From Olivibacter jilunii (GTDB taxonomy: Bacteria; Bacteroidota; Bacteroidia; Sphingobacteriales; Sphingobacteriaceae), in NCBI RefSeq assembly GCF_900607235.1, contig NZ_LR027848.1, positions 981,241 through 1,045,240 of the forward strand: a stretch of 64,000 nt of DNA, read 5' to 3'. The position numbers and the translations under genes were made by a program. This document shows, piece by piece, positions 8,909 to 18,356 of the stretch (position 1 is its first letter; each line of letters opens with the position of its first letter). The notes beneath the pieces were generated by a model. It did no database searches, was not told the origin of the DNA, and saw only the letters and a program-made list of their open reading frames with translations.

Positions 8909-8931
8909 AGAAGTGTTTTTTTGACACTTTT
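8909..8931 (+). promoter_or_regulatory. Putative AraR operator, secondary copy upstream of the first susC
   Basis: AGAAGTGT, spacer TTTTTTG, ACACTTTT. Its centre is 25 bp from that of the perfect dyad at 8927-8963, giving a tandem arrangement. Each half matches the consensus at 6 of 8 positions. Confidence 0.5.
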
Positions 8932-8963
8932 TATTAAATGTTCCATTGACATTTAATAAAAAG
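8927..8963 (+). promoter_or_regulatory. Putative AraR operator, near-perfect copy upstream of the first susC
   Basis: A 15-bp perfect inverted repeat around a 7-nt spacer: CTTTTTATTAAATGT, TCCATTG, ACATTTAATAAAAAG. It is the longest dyad of the set and overlaps the -33 element of the promoter at 8946-8975, a good position for a repressor. Confidence 0.7.
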
Positions 8964-8975
8964 CTTCTATATTCG
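8946..8975 (+). promoter_or_regulatory. Promoter of the first susC/susD operon
   Basis: TTG (8946-8948), 19 nt, then TATATTCG (8968-8975), one mismatch to TAnnTTTG. Transcription would start near 8982, leaving a short leader of about 40 nt before the ATG at 9020. Confidence 0.55.
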
Positions 8976-9019
8976 TTCCGACCGATTACGCTTAAAACGA
9001 ATAACCAATATATAAACAC

Positions 9020-12000
9020 ATGCAACGAATCAATTTAAAATTCAATTGGCGTAGCGCTTTGATAGTATACATGGCGCTTCTGCTAAGCCATTTGGGGTGG
9101 AGCCAACAGAGCACGCAAATTAAAGGGAAGGTAACTGATAAAAAAGGAGAGCCTATACCCGGTATCAGCGTAAGTCTACCAGGCTCGAAAATCGGAACTA
9201 CAAGTGATCTCAATGGTTTTTATCAAGTTCAAGTACCGGCCTTAATTGGCAAGCTGGTATTTACCAATGTTGGGTATATAAAAAAAGAAGTCCCTTTAGT
9301 TTCCGGACAATTCATCTACGACATAACCTTGGAAGAGGATTTACTGGGATTGGAAGAAGTGGTGGTGGTGGGATACGGAACGCAGCGAAAAGCAGACATT
9401 ACTGGCTCTGTTGCTATTGTGGATGTTGCCGAATCCAAGAAATACTTAACAAATGATATTTCCCAGCTATTACAGGGACGGAGTCCGGGTATTACCGTAA
9501 ATAGCGATGGACAGCCCGGTGCCAGCCCAAATGTAAGAATTCGAGGCGTAAGCACTTTTGGTAATGCACAGCCGCTATATGTGGTAGACGGTGTTCCTGT
9601 GGGCACGTCCATACGTGATTTCAGCCCTAATGATATCGAATCGATGCAGGTCTTAAAGGACGCTTCAGCAGGTGCTATATACGGTTCTATGGCAGCCAAC
9701 GGAGTGGTGATAATTACAACAAAACAGGGTAAGAAAAATACGCCGTTAAATATTGAGTATAATGGATCCTATGGGGTGGATAAAGTTTGGCAACGTATAC
9801 CGGTTTTAAAGCGCACCGATTATCAGTTGATTGCCAATGAAGTAAGAACCAATGCCGGGTTACCGCTCATTCCGGGAAATGATCCATCTTCACCACTATT
9901 TATTGATAACGTGGATACGGATTGGCAAAAGGAAGGATTAAAAAACGGATCAAGGCAAAACCATAATCTCAATTTTATGGGTGGTGGGGAAAATACGACC
10001 TATAACCTTTCTTTCGACTACCTTGGTAATGACGGTACTTTTGTTGGCAATGGACCTAGTTATGATCGGTATACTGCACGCATCAATACAACTGCCAGAA
10101 AAGGTATTTTCAAAGTTGGCCAAACTTTTACCTATACACACTCGCACGAAAATACACTTACCTACAATAATACCATATTGACTGGCAGTCGCCCGCCATT
10201 GGTGATCGATTTGGTGGAAGCTATTCCAACACAAATGATTTATGATCCTAATAATAAGGGAGGTTTTGGCGGTACGGAGTCGAATATCCATGATGTTATA
10301 TCGCTTAATGCAATTGCCATCAATAGTTTGTTTGAGAATTATACAGACGTCGATCGCATGTTTGCAACTGCTTATGGAGAGATCGATTTAATAAACAAGA
10401 ATGGGCATAGCTTACGATATAAATTAAATTTAGGATACGACAAAACACAGGCGCGGGATTACGCTTTTCAACCTGCCTTCGATTTGGGATATTTTTTCCA
10501 TTCAAATATTTCCAGATTAGACGACGGGCAACGCACCTATACAACGGGCTTGGTAGAGAACACCTTGAATTATGAAAAAAAGTTTGGAAAACATGCGCTC
10601 ACGGCACTGATCGGGCAAACCTACCAGTATGGATCTGCATTAGTTCGTAGTGGACATTCAGAAGCCTTTACAGAGCCATATTTCCCAATTTTAGACAATG
10701 GAAGCAATAAAACGGCCTCCGGCACCATTGACGAAAATGCGCTTTCATCTTATTTAGGCCGTATTACATATAATTACGATGATAAGTACCTCCTGACTGC
10801 CAATATCCGTCGAGATGGATCTTCCCGATTTAGTCCTAGCAATAGGTTCGGTTATTTCCCCTCGATTGCTTTGGGATGGAAGTTGACCAATGAACCATTT
10901 TTTAAGGTATCGAAGGATATTGTAAGTGACTTAAAGCTGCGAGCGAGTTATGGCAAGCTGGGAAATCAAAATATTGGGGATTACTTATATATGAGCTATA
11001 TCAATCCGAATATTGTCTACAACTTTAATGGCCAAAAAGTGTTCGGCGGACTTCAAACAAGTTTAGTGTCGCCTGATATCAAATGGGAATCTAAAGTTAC
11101 CTCCAACATCGGTTTGGATGGTATTTTGCTGAATGGACTAATAGATTTTACCGTAGAATATTATCGCAATAAAACCACTGATATATTGGTTGGTGTTCCT
11201 ATTCCCGGTTCAACGGGATCGGTTAATAAGGCACCGACAGTTAATACGGGAAGTTTGCAGAATTCAGGGTTTGAGTTTATGGCAGCCTATAATAAAACCC
11301 AAGGAGATTTTAATTTTAGTATTGCCGCAAATGTAAGTACAATTAAGAATAAAGTATTGGCTTTGGGTGATAATAATGAACCTATTTATGGTGCTGGCTC
11401 CAAAACGGAAATTGGAGGCGAAGTGGGACAGCATTTTGGCTATGTGACGGAAGGTATCTTTCAATCGGTCGAAGAAGTAAATGCGCATGCTTTTCAAAGT
11501 GCAGGAACAGCACCCGGAGACCTTAAGTTTAAGGATTTAAATGGAGACCATGTGATTAATGCGGATGACCGAGCCTATCTCGGAAGTGCTATCCCGGGAT
11601 TAAATTATGGATTGAACTTCACTGCCTCTTACAAAAAAATAGATTTTACCTTATTTGCATCCGGTAGTTCGGGCTTTAAAATCAATAGCAGAATGTACCG
11701 AGACCTTATGTTAACGACAGATTATATTAATAGACATGAGGATATTTTGGAGCGTTGGACACCGACAAACACGAACACCGAAATCCCTCGTTTGGTAGCC
11801 AATGATCCCAATGGAAACGGACGTGACTCGGATAGAAAGGGCTGGCTGCAAGATGGAACGTATTTACGGATCAACACGGTATCACTGGGCTATACTTTAC
11901 CTGATAAATTGATCAAGGGCGTTCAACGCTTGCGGGTCTATGCAACGGCGCAAAACTTATATACTTTCCAATCTTACAAAGGATACAATCCTGATTTCAC

Positions 12001-12085
12001 TGCCGGGGTCTTTGAGCCCGGGTTTGATTTTGGTTCCTTTCCGAAGCCAAGAACTTTAATGTTGGGAGTACAAGTTGGGTTTTAA
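9020..12085 (+). CDS. SusC/RagA-type TonB-dependent receptor (arabinan pair)
   Basis: Outer-membrane barrel that imports oligosaccharides with its SusD lid, powered by TonB. It has a signal peptide ending near SHLGWSQ, a carboxypeptidase-regulatory-like domain (about 30-115; IKGKVTDKKGEPIPGISVSLPG), then the TonB-box/plug region starting LEEVVVVGYGTQRKADITGSV and the SusC plug signature DASAGAIYGSMAANGVVIITT. The ~800-residue barrel ends in LGVQVGF, a typical terminal Phe. At 1021 residues it is within the family range. The susD partner follows 18 bp later, and the proposed AraR operators lie directly upstream. The match to arabinan is inferred from the neighbouring GH51/GH43 genes. Confidence 0.93.
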   Translation: MQRINLKFNWRSALIVYMALLLSHLGWSQQSTQIKGKVTDKKGEPIPGISVSLPGSKIGTTSDLNGFYQVQVPALIGKLVFTNVGYIKKEVPLVSGQFIYDITLEEDLLGLEEVVVVGYGTQRKADITGSVAIVDVAESKKYLTNDISQLLQGRSPGITVNSDGQPGASPNVRIRGVSTFGNAQPLYVVDGVPVGTSIRDFSPNDIESMQVLKDASAGAIYGSMAANGVVIITTKQGKKNTPLNIEYNGSYGVDKVWQRIPVLKRTDYQLIANEVRTNAGLPLIPGNDPSSPLFIDNVDTDWQKEGLKNGSRQNHNLNFMGGGENTTYNLSFDYLGNDGTFVGNGPSYDRYTARINTTARKGIFKVGQTFTYTHSHENTLTYNNTILTGSRPPLVIDLVEAIPTQMIYDPNNKGGFGGTESNIHDVISLNAIAINSLFENYTDVDRMFATAYGEIDLINKNGHSLRYKLNLGYDKTQARDYAFQPAFDLGYFFHSNISRLDDGQRTYTTGLVENTLNYEKKFGKHALTALIGQTYQYGSALVRSGHSEAFTEPYFPILDNGSNKTASGTIDENALSSYLGRITYNYDDKYLLTANIRRDGSSRFSPSNRFGYFPSIALGWKLTNEPFFKVSKDIVSDLKLRASYGKLGNQNIGDYLYMSYINPNIVYNFNGQKVFGGLQTSLVSPDIKWESKVTSNIGLDGILLNGLIDFTVEYYRNKTTDILVGVPIPGSTGSVNKAPTVNTGSLQNSGFEFMAAYNKTQGDFNFSIAANVSTIKNKVLALGDNNEPIYGAGSKTEIGGEVGQHFGYVTEGIFQSVEEVNAHAFQSAGTAPGDLKFKDLNGDHVINADDRAYLGSAIPGLNYGLNFTASYKKIDFTLFASGSSGFKINSRMYRDLMLTTDYINRHEDILERWTPTNTNTEIPRLVANDPNGNGRDSDRKGWLQDGTYLRINTVSLGYTLPDKLIKGVQRLRVYATAQNLYTFQSYKGYNPDFTAGVFEPGFDFGSFPKPRTLMLGVQVGF

Positions 12086-12103
12086 TATATAATCAAAATA
12101 ATT

Positions 12104-13663
12104 ATGAAAAGATATATAATCGCACTGTTTTTATTCTCCATGTTGATGGTTGGATGCGATAAAAAACTAGATCTTAATAGTCAAAAACAAGAACAAGTAG
12201 AGACTTATTGGCAAACAGCAGAGCAAGCATCGGCGGGTGTTATCGCCATTTACAATAGTCTGATTCAAGACGGTACCTATATGCGGATGATGCCTGCTCT
12301 TACCGATGCAAGAGGAGATGATTTTGTAGGAGACAGCCCCTGGGGCGATTTGGTGCAAACGGGAAAGTTTACGGTTATGTCAACCTCCGGACCAGTAGAG
12401 TGGGTTTGGTCGCAATGGTATCAATTGATATACAGGGCAAATCAAGTGCTTACGTTTGTTCCCAAGATTGAGATGGATCAAGCATTGAAGGATCGTCTAT
12501 TTGGACAAGCTCATTTTTTAAGGGGTTTAGCCTATTTTACCCTAGCAAATACTTATAAGACTGTTCCCGTTATTCTTACACCTCCTGTCGATAGGCAGGA
12601 TTATTACCCGGCAACAGCCTCTGAAGAGGTTTTATGGCAACAGATTATCGACGACCTTCGTGCTGCAGTAGAGTTGTTACCGATTTCTTATAGTACGGTA
12701 TCCGGGCCTGATGCCAATCAAACCGGGAGAGTTACGAAGGGCGCTGCAGTGGGAATGCTCGGGAAAGTGTTTCTCTATCGGAAAAATTGGGCAGCAGCGG
12801 CTGAGCAATTCCGATTGCTAATAGAAGGGCCAACGCTGAATACCTATCGTTTAATGACTGATTATCGAGATAACTTCAAGCCAACTAACGAAAATAATGC
12901 CGAGTCTTTATTTGAAGTCCAATTTGCCGACCCGGAAACGGTTGGAGGAACTGTCTTCAATTACGGAGGAGAGCCGAATGCCAACTGGAAGCAAGTCTCT
13001 TCTGTTGGGCATACCTATGCCATGGACGGTTTTGGTTATTCTGACTTTTTGCCTACAAGAGGACTTTATAATGAATTTAAGGAAGAGCGGACAATAGATG
13101 GTGAGCTCGATCCCAGACTGCTATCTACCATTGCTTCCTTTGAGCCAGGTGTGTCCGAATTGGCCTATGGGGATGTTTGGAAAAATCCGAAGAGCAATAT
13201 CTATCCGCGTAAATATACCCATGATGGTATTCCAGGCTATACAAATGAAAATAACGGCGTGGAAAACTCAGGCATTAATTACCGTATTCTTCGGTATGCT
13301 GACGTATTACTCATGTATGCGGAAGCGCTGAACGAACTTGGCCAGACAGACCAAGCCTATCCTTATATACAACAAGTAAGAGATCGCGCGAAACTTCCTG
13401 ATCTGGCGAGTGTAAAGCCGAATATGACACAAGAGCAAATGCGCGATCAAATCGCACATGAACGATTTCTAGAGCTAGCTATTGAGGGAATTCGGATTAA
13501 TGACATTATCCGATGGGGCTGGTTATATGATCCGGATAAACTTGCCAAACTGAAAGAAAATGATAACGATTTTGACACCTGGCGAGCAGGAAAGGAATAC
13601 CTTCCCATTCCACAGCGAGAGTTAGATCTTAATAGAAACTTGTTGCCTAATTCGGCAAATTAA
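12104..13663 (+). CDS. SusD/RagB-type surface lipoprotein (arabinan pair)
   Basis: Glycan-binding lid of the preceding SusC receptor, anchored on the cell surface. The signal peptide ends in a lipobox (SMLMVGCDKKLDLN), and the helical SusD fold is recognisable from NQVLTFVPKIEMDQALKDRLFGQAHFLRGLAYF, LLMYAEALNELGQ and the C-terminal ERFLELAIEGIRINDIIRWG, all standard SusD/RagB landmarks. Length 519 is normal. It is cotranscribed with the susC gene (18-bp gap) and is followed, after 111 bp containing a new promoter and AraR-like operator, by the glycosidase operon. Confidence 0.93.
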   Translation: MKRYIIALFLFSMLMVGCDKKLDLNSQKQEQVETYWQTAEQASAGVIAIYNSLIQDGTYMRMMPALTDARGDDFVGDSPWGDLVQTGKFTVMSTSGPVEWVWSQWYQLIYRANQVLTFVPKIEMDQALKDRLFGQAHFLRGLAYFTLANTYKTVPVILTPPVDRQDYYPATASEEVLWQQIIDDLRAAVELLPISYSTVSGPDANQTGRVTKGAAVGMLGKVFLYRKNWAAAAEQFRLLIEGPTLNTYRLMTDYRDNFKPTNENNAESLFEVQFADPETVGGTVFNYGGEPNANWKQVSSVGHTYAMDGFGYSDFLPTRGLYNEFKEERTIDGELDPRLLSTIASFEPGVSELAYGDVWKNPKSNIYPRKYTHDGIPGYTNENNGVENSGINYRILRYADVLLMYAEALNELGQTDQAYPYIQQVRDRAKLPDLASVKPNMTQEQMRDQIAHERFLELAIEGIRINDIIRWGWLYDPDKLAKLKENDNDFDTWRAGKEYLPIPQRELDLNRNLLPNSAN

Positions 13664-13688
13664 AAGGAATAGCTGAATAGGATGGTTT

Positions 13689-13711
13689 TTAAATGTTTAT
13701 TTTACATTTAT
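13689..13711 (+). promoter_or_regulatory. Putative AraR operator upstream of the GH51 operon
   Basis: TTAAATGT, spacer TTATTTT, ACATTTAT; the central 7-bp arms (13690-13696 and 13704-13710) are perfect complements. It overlaps the -33 region of the promoter match at 13701-13730, just as at the first susC. Confidence 0.65.
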
Positions 13712-13730
13712 TAATATTTTCCTATCTTAG
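13701..13730 (+). promoter_or_regulatory. Promoter of the GH51-GH51-GH43-galM-GH97 operon
   Basis: TTT (13701-13703), 19 nt, TATCTTAG (13723-13730), a one-mismatch version of TAnnTTTG. The spacing from the operator is identical to that at the first susC. Confidence 0.45.
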
Positions 13731-13774
13731 ACGAGCGTATAGCCAATTATTTGTTAGATACCAAAATTGATACC

Positions 13775-15319
13775 ATGAATAAAAAACCACTTATTGCCTT
13801 ACTGTCCTTGCTGATTTCCAGTACGACATTATGGGCACAAAACCTGGTGAAATTATTGCCGGGGAAAGACACCATTACCATTAATAAACATATCTATGGG
13901 CATTTTGCCGAACATTTGGGCCGTTGCATCTACGATGGCATTTATGTAGGCGAGGACAATAAAACCGTTCCACATACCAACGGTGTTCGCAATGATGTGA
14001 TAGAGGCATTAAAAAAATTAAACATACCAAACCTTCGTTGGCCGGGTGGTTGTTTTGCAGATACCTATCATTGGAAAGATGGTATCGGGCCAAAAGGAAA
14101 GCGACCAAGCATCGTAAATACTTGGTGGGGAGGAGTTACTGAGAATAACAGCTTTGGAACGCATGATTTTTTAAATATGTGTGAACTTCTTGGCACCGAA
14201 CCCTACCTAGCTGGTAATGTAGGTAGTGGGGAAGTACAAGAACTGGCCGATTGGGTACAATACGTCAATTTTGATGGAAAAAGCCCCATGTCCGATCTTC
14301 GGAGGGAAAACGGGCGAGACAAACCCTGGAAGGTTAAGTTCTGGGGAGTTGGTAACGAAGCGTGGGGATGCGGGGGCAATATGACGCCGGAGTATTATGC
14401 GGATGTATACCGTAAATACGCCACCTTTATGTCAGATTGGACCAATAGCGGCGGGCTGTTTCGTATTGCATCCGGAGCCAACAGCGATAATTATGAATGG
14501 ACCGAAACGCTTATGAAAAAGATTCCCAAATCTTTGGTCAAGGGCTTAGCATTACATCATTATGCGGTAATTGACTGGCAAAAGAAAGGTTCAGCAACCA
14601 TGTATACCGATGAACAGTATTTCAAAACGATGAAATCTGCCTGGTTCATGAATGAGCTGGTTGAGAAGCATAGTGCTATCATGGATAAATATGATCCTAA
14701 AAAAGAAATCGCGCTTGTTGTTGATGAGTGGGGTGGCTGGTACGAGGTAGAGCCCGGCACTAATCCCGGCTTTTTATATCAACAAAATACCATGAGGGAT
14801 GCGATGATAGCCGGTATGACGCTCAATATATTCAACAATCATGCAGAACGGGTGCGAATGGCTAATCTGGCGCAAACTGTGAATGTGCTACAAGCGGTTA
14901 TATTAACCGAAGGTGATAAGATGCTGGTGACTCCGACCTATCATGTTTTGGAAATGTACAAAGTGCATCAGGATGCTAGATTGGTTCCTATTGAAGTAAA
15001 TAGCCAAGAGCTTTCATTTAACGGCGAATCAATTCCAGCGGTTTCCGCTTCGGCATCCATCGCAGAGGACGGCAATACACATATATCGTTGGTAAACATC
15101 GACCCTAAAAACCAGCAAGAAATTACGATCGACTTAAGTGATAGAAAATACAAAAATCTAAACGGACGATTACTTACTTCAAAAAAACTTAGAGATTATA
15201 ATTCTTTTGAGAATCCAGGCTACATAAAACCAGAAATATTTAAAGGAGCCAAAATGAAAAATAACCAAATTTCGGTCACGCTACCGCCATTCTCTGTGGC
15301 CGTCTTAGCGTTAAATTAA
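13775..15319 (+). CDS. GH51 alpha-L-arabinofuranosidase (compact type)
   Basis: Retaining exo-enzyme releasing L-arabinose from arabinan or arabinoxylan side chains, secreted (signal peptide ending [11 protein letters not shown]). The TIM-barrel carries the acid/base glutamate in [11 protein letters not shown] (E195) and the nucleophile in [12 protein letters not shown] (E318), followed by a C-terminal beta-sandwich ending [11 protein letters not shown]. Its length (514 from the chosen start) fits the compact bacterial GH51 group. I choose the ATG at 13775; a longer frame opening at a TTG at 13751 adds only eight residues before the signal peptide. First gene of a tight five-gene operon, preceded by an AraR-like operator. 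Confidence 0.95.
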   Translation: MNKKPLIALLSLLISSTTLWAQNLVKLLPGKDTITINKHIYGHFAEHLGRCIYDGIYVGEDNKTVPHTNGVRNDVIEALKKLNIPNLRWPGGCFADTYHWKDGIGPKGKRPSIVNTWWGGVTENNSFGTHDFLNMCELLGTEPYLAGNVGSGEVQELADWVQYVNFDGKSPMSDLRRENGRDKPWKVKFWGVGNEAWGCGGNMTPEYYADVYRKYATFMSDWTNSGGLFRIASGANSDNYEWTETLMKKIPKSLVKGLALHHYAVIDWQKKGSATMYTDEQYFKTMKSAWFMNELVEKHSAIMDKYDPKKEIALVVDEWGGWYEVEPGTNPGFLYQQNTMRDAMIAGMTLNIFNNHAERVRMANLAQTVNVLQAVILTEGDKMLVTPTYHVLEMYKVHQDARLVPIEVNSQELSFNGESIPAVSASASIAEDGNTHISLVNIDPKNQQEITIDLSDRKYKNLNGRLLTSKKLRDYNSFENPGYIKPEIFKGAKMKNNQISVTLPPFSVAVLALN

Positions 15320-15346
15320 AGGTACAAACGAAAGATATATAACATA

Positions 15347-17317
15347 ATGATTCGACGGAAGTTACTGGGAGTATTTATTTTGAGTTGCGCACTCGGCTTA
15401 AGTGCGCAAGAAAAGAAATCGTTTACTATCGATATTTCACATCCTACAGGAAACATATCCCCCAATATGTGGGGGGTGTTTTTTGAGGATATTAATTTAG
15501 GAGCGGACGGCGGAATCTATGCTGAACTTATAAAGAATAGGTCCTTTGAATTCGCAGATCCTTTTATGGGCTGGAAGAAATTGGGTGAGAAGATCGGAGA
15601 GGGAACCTTCTTGGTATTGAATCGAAAAGACAAACCCAATAATCCACGTTTTTTACGGGTTAACACAAGCTTATCATCAGAAAAAGTTGGATTACAAAAC
15701 GAAGGTTTCCGCGGCATGGGGATTAAGCAGGGACTTCGATATGACTTTAGTGTCTTGTATAAACAAGCTGTACCTGGCATTACTTTACGTTTACAGCTGG
15801 TGGATACCTTGGGTGCTGTAATAGGGGAGAGTACGCTTCGTCCGGAAAAAACCGGGACGGATTGGCAAAAGCAGCAGATAAGCTTCCGAGCCGCTAAAAC
15901 GGAACCAAAAGCGAAACTTGTTCTCTGGTTCGAAGGGAAGGGTACGCTAGATGTAGATATGATTTCGCTTTTCCCGGAAGATACTTGGAAAAACAGACCC
16001 GGGGGCTTACGGAAAGATATGGTTCAATTATTGGCGGACATGAAACCGGGTTTTATACGATTTCCCGGTGGGTGTATCGTTGAAGGCAGAGACTTAGCTA
16101 ATCGTTTTCAATGGAAAAAGACCGTTGGGCCGATTGAGGATCGTAAGCTCATCATCAATCGATGGAATACCGAGTTTAAGCATCGCTTAACACCTGATTA
16201 TTATCAAAGCTTTGGATTAGGGTTCTTTGAATATTTTCAGTTGGCGGAGGATATCGGGGCCGAGCCATTGCCCATCTTGAACTGCGGTATGGCTTGCCAG
16301 TTCAATACGGCCGAGCTGGTTCCAATAGATGAACTGGATGAATATGTACAGGATGCATTGGATCTAATAGAATTTGCTAATGGGGATACCGGCACAAAAT
16401 GGGGAAAACTGCGTGCCGAAATGGGACATCCGCTGCCCTTCAATTTAAAAATGTTAGGAGTAGGGAATGAAAACTGGGGTCCGCAATATATAGAACGACT
16501 TGAAGTCTTCAAAAAAGCCCTTAACGAACGATATCCGAATATTAAGATTGTAGCTAGTTCAGGTACCGATCCCGAAGGCGAACGTTTTGAATTTCTTAAT
16601 AAGGAGTTAAGACGACTAAAGGTCGATTTTATTGATGAACATTATTATCGCAGTCCCGATTGGTTTTTGACCCATGCTAATCGCTATGACGCTTATGATC
16701 GCCAAGGACCAAAAATTTTTGCGGGTGAATATGCTGCCCATACTGATCGGACCGCAGGTACCGGTAACCGAAATAACTGGAAAGCGGCTATTGCCGAAGC
16801 AGCATTCCTAACCGGGGTAGAACGAAATGCAGACGTTGTCGGTATGGCTTCTTATGCACCCTTATTCGCTCATGTTGACGGATGGCAATGGACACCTGAC
16901 CTTATTTGGGTGGATAATTTGCAAGCATACGGTACACCGAACTATCAAGTGCAGAAGCTATACGCTATAAACAAAGGAACTCATGTAATCTCCGTTCGTA
17001 TGGATAACGTGATTCCTAGTGGTCAGGATGGTCTATATGCGTCCGCGGTACTAGACAGTAAAACCAACGAAGCGATCATTAAGGTGGTAAATCATAACGA
17101 TTATCCTATCAATGGTAGTTTTAATATACAAACAAAAGAAAATTTAGCAAAAGAAGTAGAACATATTGTGTTGACCGCTGGATTAGCGGAAGAGAATTCC
17201 ATTCAGCATCCCAATAAAGTCAGCCCGAAAATTGACAAGGTGACGCTTAAAGGGAAAACGATAATCTCCGACTTATCACCCTATTCTTTTCATATCTTCA
17301 AAATCAAGATTAAATAG
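15347..17317 (+). CDS. GH51 alpha-L-arabinofuranosidase (long type with N-terminal sandwich)
   Basis: A second, distinct GH51 enzyme: 656 residues with signal peptide (SCALGLSAQE), an N-terminal carbohydrate-binding-like beta-sandwich (about 75-210) inserted after the initial GVFFEDINLGADGGIYAEL motif, then the catalytic barrel. The acid/base glutamate lies in LGVGNENWGPQY (E375) and the nucleophile in FAGEYAAHTDR (E461). This architecture resembles the eukaryotic-like ASD1 group rather than the compact enzyme upstream, so the two probably attack different linkages or chain lengths. The gene follows the first GH51 after 27 bp and precedes the GH43 by only 2 bp. Confidence 0.93.
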   Translation: MIRRKLLGVFILSCALGLSAQEKKSFTIDISHPTGNISPNMWGVFFEDINLGADGGIYAELIKNRSFEFADPFMGWKKLGEKIGEGTFLVLNRKDKPNNPRFLRVNTSLSSEKVGLQNEGFRGMGIKQGLRYDFSVLYKQAVPGITLRLQLVDTLGAVIGESTLRPEKTGTDWQKQQISFRAAKTEPKAKLVLWFEGKGTLDVDMISLFPEDTWKNRPGGLRKDMVQLLADMKPGFIRFPGGCIVEGRDLANRFQWKKTVGPIEDRKLIINRWNTEFKHRLTPDYYQSFGLGFFEYFQLAEDIGAEPLPILNCGMACQFNTAELVPIDELDEYVQDALDLIEFANGDTGTKWGKLRAEMGHPLPFNLKMLGVGNENWGPQYIERLEVFKKALNERYPNIKIVASSGTDPEGERFEFLNKELRRLKVDFIDEHYYRSPDWFLTHANRYDAYDRQGPKIFAGEYAAHTDRTAGTGNRNNWKAAIAEAAFLTGVERNADVVGMASYAPLFAHVDGWQWTPDLIWVDNLQAYGTPNYQVQKLYAINKGTHVISVRMDNVIPSGQDGLYASAVLDSKTNEAIIKVVNHNDYPINGSFNIQTKENLAKEVEHIVLTAGLAEENSIQHPNKVSPKIDKVTLKGKTIISDLSPYSFHIFKIKIK

Positions 17318-17319
17318 AT

Positions 17320-18345
17320 ATGCTAAGCCGGAATCTAATTGTTGTATTTCTCGTGATTACCTGTTCTAGCTATGCACAGCAGCCGGGACAGGTAATCGTA
17401 CACGATCCGGTGTTGATTTCGGCAGACGATAAATATTATCTCTTTGCTACCGGAGATGGTATTGATGTATGGTCTTCAACCGATTTGGAAAACTGGTCTA
17501 AACAGGCACCTGTTTTTCCGGAATCACCGACCTGGGCAAAGCGGGAAGTGCCAACATTTAAAGGGCATATTTGGGCACCTGATATCCATTATTTTAACGG
17601 CTTGTACTATCTTTATTATAGTATATCTGCTTTTGGAAAAAACACCTCCTGTATTGGACTAGCGACTAATCCAACTTTAAATCCGCAAGATTCGGGGTTT
17701 AAGTGGACGGACCGTGGAAAAGTGATCCAGTCGATACCTGGGAAGACGAATTGGAACGCCATAGATCCCAATCTAGTCTTCGACGAAAGTGGGCATCCAT
17801 TTCTTGCATTTGGTTCCTTTTGGGACGGTATCAAATTGGTGAGACTAAGTAGAGACGGTATGCGAACGGAGGACGATTTGCTTACTATACCAACACTTGC
17901 CAGTAGAAAGATAAATCGCCGGGCACCTAATCCCCCAGCCATAGACAACAATCCAGTTGATGCAGGGGGCAATGCCGTTGAAGCTCCTTTTATCTTTAAA
18001 CGGGGAGGCTATTATTATCTTTTTGCCTCCATCGATTATTGTTGCAAAGGAGCGGCAAGCACTTATAAAATGATTGTGGGAAGAGCGAAAAAGGTGACAG
18101 GACCTTATTTGGACGATCAGGGGAAAGACTTGGCTTCTGCCGGTGGTAAACTCCTTTTGGCGGGCGATAGCCGATGGCATGGCGTCGGGCATAATGCCGT
18201 AATAAAGCTTGAAGAAGACGATTATCTCGTTTTTCATGGCTATGACGCTCAGGATCAGGGTAAACCTAAATTAAGAATTGAGAAATTAAAATGGGACAAC
18301 AAAGGTTGGCCTTTGTTGATTAATAATGAATTATCAAACCAATAG
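17320..18345 (+). CDS. GH43 arabinanase/arabinofuranosidase (five-bladed propeller)
   Basis: A 341-residue secreted protein (signal peptide ending SSYAQQ) made of a single GH43 propeller. The catalytic base sits in VHDPVLI (D29), the transition-state aspartate in NAIDPNLVFD, and the general acid in AVEAPFIFKRGGYYYLF. The motifs HIWAPDIHYFNGLYYLYYS and the GHNAVIK calcium/active-site histidine region match endo-1,5-alpha-L-arabinanases, which is the most likely activity; an exo-acting arabinofuranosidase in the same family cannot be excluded. It begins 2 bp after the second GH51, so translation is probably coupled. Confidence 0.88.
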   Translation: MLSRNLIVVFLVITCSSYAQQPGQVIVHDPVLISADDKYYLFATGDGIDVWSSTDLENWSKQAPVFPESPTWAKREVPTFKGHIWAPDIHYFNGLYYLYYSISAFGKNTSCIGLATNPTLNPQDSGFKWTDRGKVIQSIPGKTNWNAIDPNLVFDESGHPFLAFGSFWDGIKLVRLSRDGMRTEDDLLTIPTLASRKINRRAPNPPAIDNNPVDAGGNAVEAPFIFKRGGYYYLFASIDYCCKGAASTYKMIVGRAKKVTGPYLDDQGKDLASAGGKLLLAGDSRWHGVGHNAVIKLEEDDYLVFHGYDAQDQGKPKLRIEKLKWDNKGWPLLINNELSNQ

Positions 18346-18356
18346 ATAGTATAATC

